A stretch of DNA of 64,000 nt, taken from assembly GCF_047739745.1 (NCBI RefSeq), contig NZ_JBLLVA010000003.1, forward strand, positions 186,001-250,000, written 5' to 3'. Below are positions 59,148 through 64,000 of this stretch, piece by piece; positions within the stretch are counted from its first letter, which is position 1; each line of letters opens with the position of its first letter. Origin of the DNA: Pseudaminobacter sp047739745 (lineage in GTDB: Bacteria > Pseudomonadota > Alphaproteobacteria > Rhizobiales > Rhizobiaceae). The position numbers and the translations under genes are program-made. The notes under the pieces are model-generated. The model made no database searches. It was not told where the DNA came from and saw only the letters and a program-made list of their open reading frames with translations.

Positions 59148-60056
59148 ATGACCGATACGACCATCGCTCCCGCCGTCGCCACCGATCCTTCCCGGCGCGC
59201 TCGGCTTGCCGAATTCTGGTACTATTTCTCGGAAAACCGCGGCGCAGTCATCGGCTTGTGGGTGTTCATCCTGCTCGTTGTCGTGGCGCTGCTGGCGCCG
59301 CTGCTGGCGCCGCACTCTCCGAGCGCGCAGTATCGCGACGCCGTTCTGGTGCCGCCATTCTGGGAGGCCGGAGGCCATGCCAGCTTCCTTCTCGGCACGG
59401 ACGCTGTCGGGCGCGACATGCTTTCGCGGCTTCTCTACGGCACGCGCTACTCGCTGTTCATCGGCGTCATCGTCACCACGATCGCGCTTGCGGGCGGCAT
59501 CATCATCGGCGTGATCGCGGGCTACTATCGCGGCTGGATCGATACCGTGATCATGCGGATCATGGATATCATCCTGGCCTTCCCGTCACTGCTTCTGGCG
59601 CTGGTGCTGGTTGCCGTGCTTGGGCCTGGCCTCACCAATGCGATGATTGCCATCGCTTTGGTATTGCAGCCGCATTTCGTGCGGCTGACCCGCGCGGCAG
59701 TGATGGCGGAGAAGACCCGTGACTATGTGACTGCCGCGAAAGTCGCCGGGGCCGGGCCGCTGCGGCTGATGTTCAGGACGATCCTGCCCAACTGCATGGG
59801 CCCGCTGATCGTGCAGGCCACGCTGTCCTTCTCCAACGCCATTCTCGATGCGGCCGCACTCGGCTTCCTCGGCATGGGTGCACAGCCGCCGACGCCGGAA
59901 TGGGGCACGATGCTTGCCGAAGCACGCGAATTCATCCTGCGCGCCTGGTGGGTGGTGACCTTCCCCGGCCTGGCGATCCTGATCACGGTGCTTGCGATCA
60001 ATCTGGTCGGCGACGGGTTGCGCGACGCACTTGACCCCAAGCTGAAGAGGTCGTGA
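59148..60056 (+). CDS. dppC: Peptide ABC transporter permease
   Basis: The 302-residue permease of the DppC/OppC type has an N-terminal amphipathic region (SRRARLAEFWYYFSENRGAV) and a first membrane segment (LWVFILLVVVALLAPLLAP). The EAA-like loop is TRDYVTAAKVAGAGPLRLMF. It forms the membrane channel with DppB. The next gene starts 3 bp after its stop. Confidence 0.92.
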   Translation: MTDTTIAPAVATDPSRRARLAEFWYYFSENRGAVIGLWVFILLVVVALLAPLLAPHSPSAQYRDAVLVPPFWEAGGHASFLLGTDAVGRDMLSRLLYGTRYSLFIGVIVTTIALAGGIIIGVIAGYYRGWIDTVIMRIMDIILAFPSLLLALVLVAVLGPGLTNAMIAIALVLQPHFVRLTRAAVMAEKTRDYVTAAKVAGAGPLRLMFRTILPNCMGPLIVQATLSFSNAILDAAALGFLGMGAQPPTPEWGTMLAEAREFILRAWWVVTFPGLAILITVLAINLVGDGLRDALDPKLKRS

Positions 60057-60059
60057 CCG

Positions 60060-60905
60060 ATGGCTCTGCTTGAAATCGAAAATCTGGTCGTCGAGTTCAC
60101 CACGGCTTCAGGCCAGTTCCGCGCCGTCGACGGCGTGTCGCTGACCGTACATGAGCGCGAGGTGCTGGCGATCGTCGGCGAGTCGGGCTCCGGCAAGTCG
60201 GTGTCGATGCTGGCGGTGATGGGCCTGCTGCCGTGGACCGCCAAGGTGACGGCCGACCGCATGAGCTTCAACGGACGCGACCTGCTTTCGCTCTCCGAAG
60301 CCGATCGCCGCAAGCTGATCGGCAAGGACATGGCGATGATCTTCCAGGAGCCGATGGCGAGTCTCAATCCCTGCTTTACCGTCGGCTTCCAGATCGAGGA
60401 GGTGCTGCGCGTCCATATGGGCATGGACCGCGCCAAGCGCCGTGCCCGGGCCATCGAACTGCTGCACCAGGTTGGCATTGCCGAGCCGGAGCAGCGGCTT
60501 GGCTCCTATCCGCACCAGATGTCGGGCGGCCAGTGCCAGCGCGTGATGATCGCCATCGCCATCGCCTGCAATCCCAAGCTGCTGATCGCCGACGAGCCGA
60601 CGACCGCGCTCGACGTGACGATCCAGAAGCAGATCCTCGACCTGTTGATGAAGCTCCAGGCCGAGCATGGCATGGGCCTGATCATGATCACCCACAATAT
60701 GGGCGTGGTCGCCGAGACGGCCGATCGCGTTATTGTCCAGTACAAGGGCCGCAAGATGGAAGAGGCCGACGTGCTTTCGCTGTTCGAGAGTCCGAAGCAC
60801 AACTACACCAAGGCGCTGCTTTCAGCGCTGCCCGACAACGCCACCGGCGACCGGCTGCCGACCATCGCCGATTACGTGGCCGAGGCGGAGGGGACGCCCG
60901 CATGA
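60060..60905 (+). CDS. dppD: Peptide ABC transporter ATPase
   Basis: The 281-residue ATPase has Walker A GESGSGKSVS, the Q-loop region MIFQEPMASLNP, signature MSGGQCQRVMIA and Walker B LLIADEPTTALD. The C-terminal oligopeptide-type extension (FESPKHNYTKALLSALPD) lies outside the core. The next gene overlaps its stop (ATGA). Confidence 0.93.
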   Translation: MALLEIENLVVEFTTASGQFRAVDGVSLTVHEREVLAIVGESGSGKSVSMLAVMGLLPWTAKVTADRMSFNGRDLLSLSEADRRKLIGKDMAMIFQEPMASLNPCFTVGFQIEEVLRVHMGMDRAKRRARAIELLHQVGIAEPEQRLGSYPHQMSGGQCQRVMIAIAIACNPKLLIADEPTTALDVTIQKQILDLLMKLQAEHGMGLIMITHNMGVVAETADRVIVQYKGRKMEEADVLSLFESPKHNYTKALLSALPDNATGDRLPTIADYVAEAEGTPA

Positions 60906-61732
60906 CCGAGATCGTTCTAGAAGCCAGGAACATCGTGCGCGACTATCATGTCGCGGGCGGGCTGTTTTCGCAGGCGCGCACCGTGCACGCCGTCAAGGGC
61001 GTCAGCTTTTCGGTCGAGAAGGGCAAGACGCTGGCGATCGTCGGCGAGAGCGGCTGCGGCAAGTCCACGCTTGCCCGCATCATCACGCTGATCGATCCGG
61101 CGACCTCGGGCGAGCTTTTCATCGACGGCCACAAGATGGACATCGGCAAGGACGCGCTGACGCCGGAACTGCGCCGCAAGGTGCAGATCGTGTTCCAGAA
61201 CCCCTACGGCTCGCTCAATCCGCGCCAGAAGATCGGCGATGTGCTCGGCGAACCGCTGAAGATCAATACCGGCATGCCGGCCGCCGAACGGCGCGACCGG
61301 GCCATGCAGATGCTGACCAAGGTCGGGCTCGGCCCGGAGCACTTCAACCGCTATCCGCATATGTTTTCCGGCGGGCAGCGCCAGCGCATCGCCATTGCGC
61401 GCGCGCTGATGCTGAACCCCAGCCTTTTGGTGCTGGACGAGCCGGTGTCGGCGCTCGATCTTTCCGTGCAGGCGCAGGTGCTCAACCTGCTCGCCGATCT
61501 CCAGGACGAATTCCAGCTCACCTATGTCTTCATCAGCCATGACCTTTCCGTCGTGCGCTACATCGCCGACGAGGTGATGGTGATGTATTTCGGCGAGGCG
61601 GTGGAATATGGGTCGCGTGACGAGGTGTTTTCCAACCCGAAGCACAGCTACACCAAAACGCTGTTCGCCGCCACGCCGCGCGCCGACGTCACCAGCATCA
61701 AGGCGAGACTGGCACGCAAGAAGGCAGCGTGA
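60902..61732 (+). CDS. dppF: Peptide ABC transporter ATPase
   Basis: The 276-residue ATPase has Walker A GESGCGKSTL, Q-loop FQNPYGSLNP, signature FSGGQRQRIAIARAL and Walker B LLVLDEPVSALD. It pairs with the preceding ATPase. The ATG at 60902 overlaps the dppD stop; a longer open frame upstream is only a shadow of dppD. Last gene of the operon; a repeat element follows. Confidence 0.93.
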   Translation: MTEIVLEARNIVRDYHVAGGLFSQARTVHAVKGVSFSVEKGKTLAIVGESGCGKSTLARIITLIDPATSGELFIDGHKMDIGKDALTPELRRKVQIVFQNPYGSLNPRQKIGDVLGEPLKINTGMPAAERRDRAMQMLTKVGLGPEHFNRYPHMFSGGQRQRIAIARALMLNPSLLVLDEPVSALDLSVQAQVLNLLADLQDEFQLTYVFISHDLSVVRYIADEVMVMYFGEAVEYGSRDEVFSNPKHSYTKTLFAATPRADVTSIKARLARKKAA

Positions 61733-61741
61733 GGCTGCGCC

Positions 61742-61896
61742 TTACCTCCCCTTAGGGTGGGGCCACATATCCCCCCTCACACGCTCGCTTCGCTCGCGTC
61801 CTCTCCCCCAGGGGAGAGGAGAGACGGCGGCAGTAACAGCGCCCTCTTCTTCCCCGGGAGAAGGTGGCCGCGAAGCGGCCGGATGAGCGCCAGACA
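61742..61896. repeat. Intergenic palindromic repeat of the rhizobial REP/BIME type
   Basis: Between the end of the ABC operon and the dehydratase. It contains CTCTCCCC/GGGGAGAG (61801-61818) and GGCCGC-GAA-GCGGCC (61866-61880), and ends GGATGAGCGC. These blocks are typical of high-copy rhizobial intergenic repeats. It may end transcription of both convergent genes. Confidence 0.7.
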
Positions 61897-61932
61897 CAGT
61901 GGTCCGCTCGTGGAGAGCGTTAAGCCGCCACC

Positions 61933-63735
61933 TCAATGGTTGTCGCGCGGAATGCCCTTCGCCTGCGCCACGCGCTGATATTTGACCGCCGGTTTCAGCA
62001 CCATACCATCGGCCAGTTGATCGACCATGCCGCGCTGGATTTCCTGCCACGGCGTCTGATGATCCGGGTAGCGGTAGCCGCCGTCATTCTGGAGTTCGGC
62101 GCGCCGGCGTGTGATTTCGTCATCGGTGACGAGGATGTCGGCCGTGCCTCGCCTCAGATCAATGCGCACCCTGTCGCCTGATCGCAACAGCGCCAATCCG
62201 CCGCCGGCAGCGGCTTCCGGCGAGGCGTTGAGGATGGATGGCGAACCGGAAGTGCCCGATTGGCGGCCATCACCAATGCAGGGCAGCGAATGCACGCCCT
62301 TCTTGATGAGATAGGCGGGCGGCTGCATGTTGACGACTTCGGCGCCGCCTGGATAGCTGACCGGCCCTGCCCCGCGCATGAAAAGCACGGTGTTTTCGTC
62401 GATGCCGAGCGCCGGATCGTCGATGCGGGCGTGATAGTCTTCCGGCCCGTCGAACACCATCGCCGTGCCTTCGAACGCCTCCGGGTCCTTCGGATTGGAA
62501 AGGTAACGTTCGCGGAATTCAGGTGAGATCACGCTGGTCTTCATGATGGCGCTGTCGAACAGATTGCCCTTCAGGTTGATGAAGCCGGCCTCCTCTTTCA
62601 GGGGATTGGCAGCCGAACGGATCACCTCTGGATTGAGGTTTTCGGCATTCGCGCAGTTTTCCCCGATCGAGCGGCCGTTCACAGTCATGGCATCGGGATG
62701 CGGCAGAAGGCCGGCCTCGAGCAGTTCCTTCACAACCGCCGGCACGCCGCCGGCATGGTGATAGTCCTCGCCGAGATATTCGCCGGCCGGCTGAAGATTG
62801 ACCAGCAGCGGAATCTTGTGGCCGATCGCCTGCCAGTCGTCATTGTCGAGCTTCACGCCGAGGTGACGGGCGATGGCATTGAGATGGATCGGCGCGTTGG
62901 TCGAGCCGCCGATCGCTGAATTCACGACAATGGCATTCTCAAAAGCCTCGCGCGTCATGATATCGGAGGGCTTCAGATCCTCATGGACCATGGCGACGAT
63001 GCGCTTGCCGGTTTTGTAGGAAATCTGTCCGCGCTCCCGGTAGGGCGCCGGGATTGCCGCCCCGCCCGGCAATTCCATGCCGAGCGCCTCGGCAAGACTG
63101 TTCATGGTGGTGGCCGTGCCCATCGTGTTGCAGTAGCCGACCGAAGGCGCCGACGAGGCGACGATCTCCATGAACTCGCTGTAGTCTATCTCGCCGGCGG
63201 CAAGAAGCTGGCGCGATTCCCAGATGATGGTGCCGGAGCCCGTGCGCCTGCCCTTGTGCCAGCCATTGAGCATCGGGCCGACCGAAAGCGCGATCGCCGG
63301 GATATTGACGGTCGCCGCCGCCATCAGCAGCGCCGGCGTGGTCTTGTCGCAGCCAATGGTCAGCACCACGCCGTCGAGCGGATAGCCGTAGAGCACCTCG
63401 ACCAGGCTCAGATAGGCAAGGTTGCGGTCAAGCGCGGCGGTGGGGCGCTTGCCGGTTTCCTGGATCGGGTGGCAGGGAAATTCCAGCGGGATGCCGCCGG
63501 CCGCCTCGATGCCGGCGCGGACTCGCTTGGCAAGTTCAAGGTGATGGCGGTTGCAGGGCGAAAGGTCCGAGCCGGTCTGGGCGATGCCGATCAGCGGCTT
63601 GCCCGATTGCAGTTCCTCGCGGGTCAGCCCGTAGTTGAGATAGCGCTCCAGATAGAGCGCGGTCATGCCGGGATTGTCGGGATTGTCGAACCATTCCTGC
63701 GAGCGGAACTTCTTTCGCGTGGCGGCACCGGTCAT
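61933..63735 (-). CDS. IlvD/Edd-family dehydratase (sugar-acid type)
   Basis: The 600-residue protein has the iron-sulfur cysteines at about 61 (SPCNRHH), 129 (IGCDKTTPA) and 202 (YCNTMGTATTMN), plus NSAIGGSTNAPIHLNAI and GDGRQSGTSGSPSILNASPE. The length and the N-terminus (RSQEWFDNPDNPGMTALYLE) favour the sugar-acid subgroup (L-arabonate or D-xylonate dehydratases) over branched-chain amino-acid IlvD. Substrate not settled. GGGAGG precedes the ATG at 63735. Convergent with the ABC operon. Confidence 0.88.
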   Translation of the reverse strand: MTGAATRKKFRSQEWFDNPDNPGMTALYLERYLNYGLTREELQSGKPLIGIAQTGSDLSPCNRHHLELAKRVRAGIEAAGGIPLEFPCHPIQETGKRPTAALDRNLAYLSLVEVLYGYPLDGVVLTIGCDKTTPALLMAAATVNIPAIALSVGPMLNGWHKGRRTGSGTIIWESRQLLAAGEIDYSEFMEIVASSAPSVGYCNTMGTATTMNSLAEALGMELPGGAAIPAPYRERGQISYKTGKRIVAMVHEDLKPSDIMTREAFENAIVVNSAIGGSTNAPIHLNAIARHLGVKLDNDDWQAIGHKIPLLVNLQPAGEYLGEDYHHAGGVPAVVKELLEAGLLPHPDAMTVNGRSIGENCANAENLNPEVIRSAANPLKEEAGFINLKGNLFDSAIMKTSVISPEFRERYLSNPKDPEAFEGTAMVFDGPEDYHARIDDPALGIDENTVLFMRGAGPVSYPGGAEVVNMQPPAYLIKKGVHSLPCIGDGRQSGTSGSPSILNASPEAAAGGGLALLRSGDRVRIDLRRGTADILVTDDEITRRRAELQNDGGYRYPDHQTPWQEIQRGMVDQLADGMVLKPAVKYQRVAQAKGIPRDNH

Positions 63736-63877
63736 GGCATCCTCCCGAAATGCGGTGACCGATGGATATGGCAAGGCGGCATCGCCGGCAAGTGTGGGTG
63801 GGTTCCGGCACTTTGGTTCGATAGACAGGCGCGGAGGTCTGGGTTACGTCTTCAATTGTTTCAGCCGGGAGGAAGAC

Positions 63878-64000
63878 ATGGCTCTCGTCATCGAAGGCGA
63901 AGAACAGATCACGGCCCCCATCCAGAAAGTGTGGGAAGCGCTGAACGATCCCGACATACTCAAGGAGTGTATTCCAGGTTGCCAAAGCCTGGAGATGAAG
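63878..64000 (+). CDS. CoxG-like SRPBCC protein (partial, cut by right edge)
   Basis: The first 41 residues (MALVIEGEEQITAPIQKVWE; ALNDPDILKECIPGCQSLEM) match CoxG / carbon monoxide dehydrogenase subunit G, which helps membrane association and maturation of molybdenum CO dehydrogenases and related proteins. GGGAGG lies 5-6 nt upstream. The rest, and any cox operon, lie beyond the window. Confidence 0.8.
   Translation, partial: MALVIEGEEQITAPIQKVWEALNDPDILKECIPGCQSLEMK

Overview
The window looks like the chromosome of a rhizobial alphaproteobacterium, most likely Mesorhizobium or a close Phyllobacteriaceae relative. The evidence is high GC, DUF982 proteins, a MocR/MttB pair, a peptide-type ABC operon and the style of the phage genes. 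No species call is possible from the sequence alone.

Roughly 0.65-40.9 kb is a nearly complete tailed (siphovirus-type, HK97-like head) prophage. Most of it is on the minus strand, so it reads from right to left. It begins with a tyrosine integrase (39.6-40.75 kb), an excisionase-like protein and a divergent Arc-type repressor switch with three identical-type operators (35.46-35.54 kb). Next come small early genes, a replication module (replication protein and T7-gp4-like primase-helicase) and a NusG-like antiterminator. The packaging and head module follows (HNH, TerS, TerL, portal, protease, capsid), then connectors and the tail genes. The tail genes include a lambda G/GT-type -1 frameshift and a tape measure protein with a built-in lysozyme domain. 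The lysis cassette comes last, followed by a DNA methyltransferase fused to an Mrr-like nuclease domain. Plus-strand cargo genes interrupt this programme: a complete flagellin gene, two DUF982 genes, a SinR/Cas2-like protein and small unknowns. An IS3-family element (36655-37926, 4-bp target duplication) has split an HTH gene that can be rejoined in silico. I could not find the attachment sites.

From 41.2 kb the host chromosome resumes. It holds gamma-glutamyltransferase, a membrane alpha/beta hydrolase and a small membrane protein. A MarR regulator with a perfect palindrome faces a BNR-repeat protein and a ThiS/MoaD-like protein. Then come an MttB-family methyltransferase with its MocR regulator, glucose-6-phosphate isomerase with a HAD phosphatase, and a long-chain acyl-CoA ligase with a histone-H1-like N-terminal extension. 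The last part is a complete five-gene peptide ABC transporter operon, an IlvD/Edd-type sugar-acid dehydratase and the start of a CoxG-like gene cut by the window edge.

The most unusual items are the flagellin inside the prophage, the methyltransferase-nuclease fusion, the double ribbon-helix-helix regulator with its operator triplet, the Tat-signal protein in the early operon, the duplicated H1-like tail on the acyl-CoA ligase, and several non-coding repeats that may be small RNAs or packaging signals.
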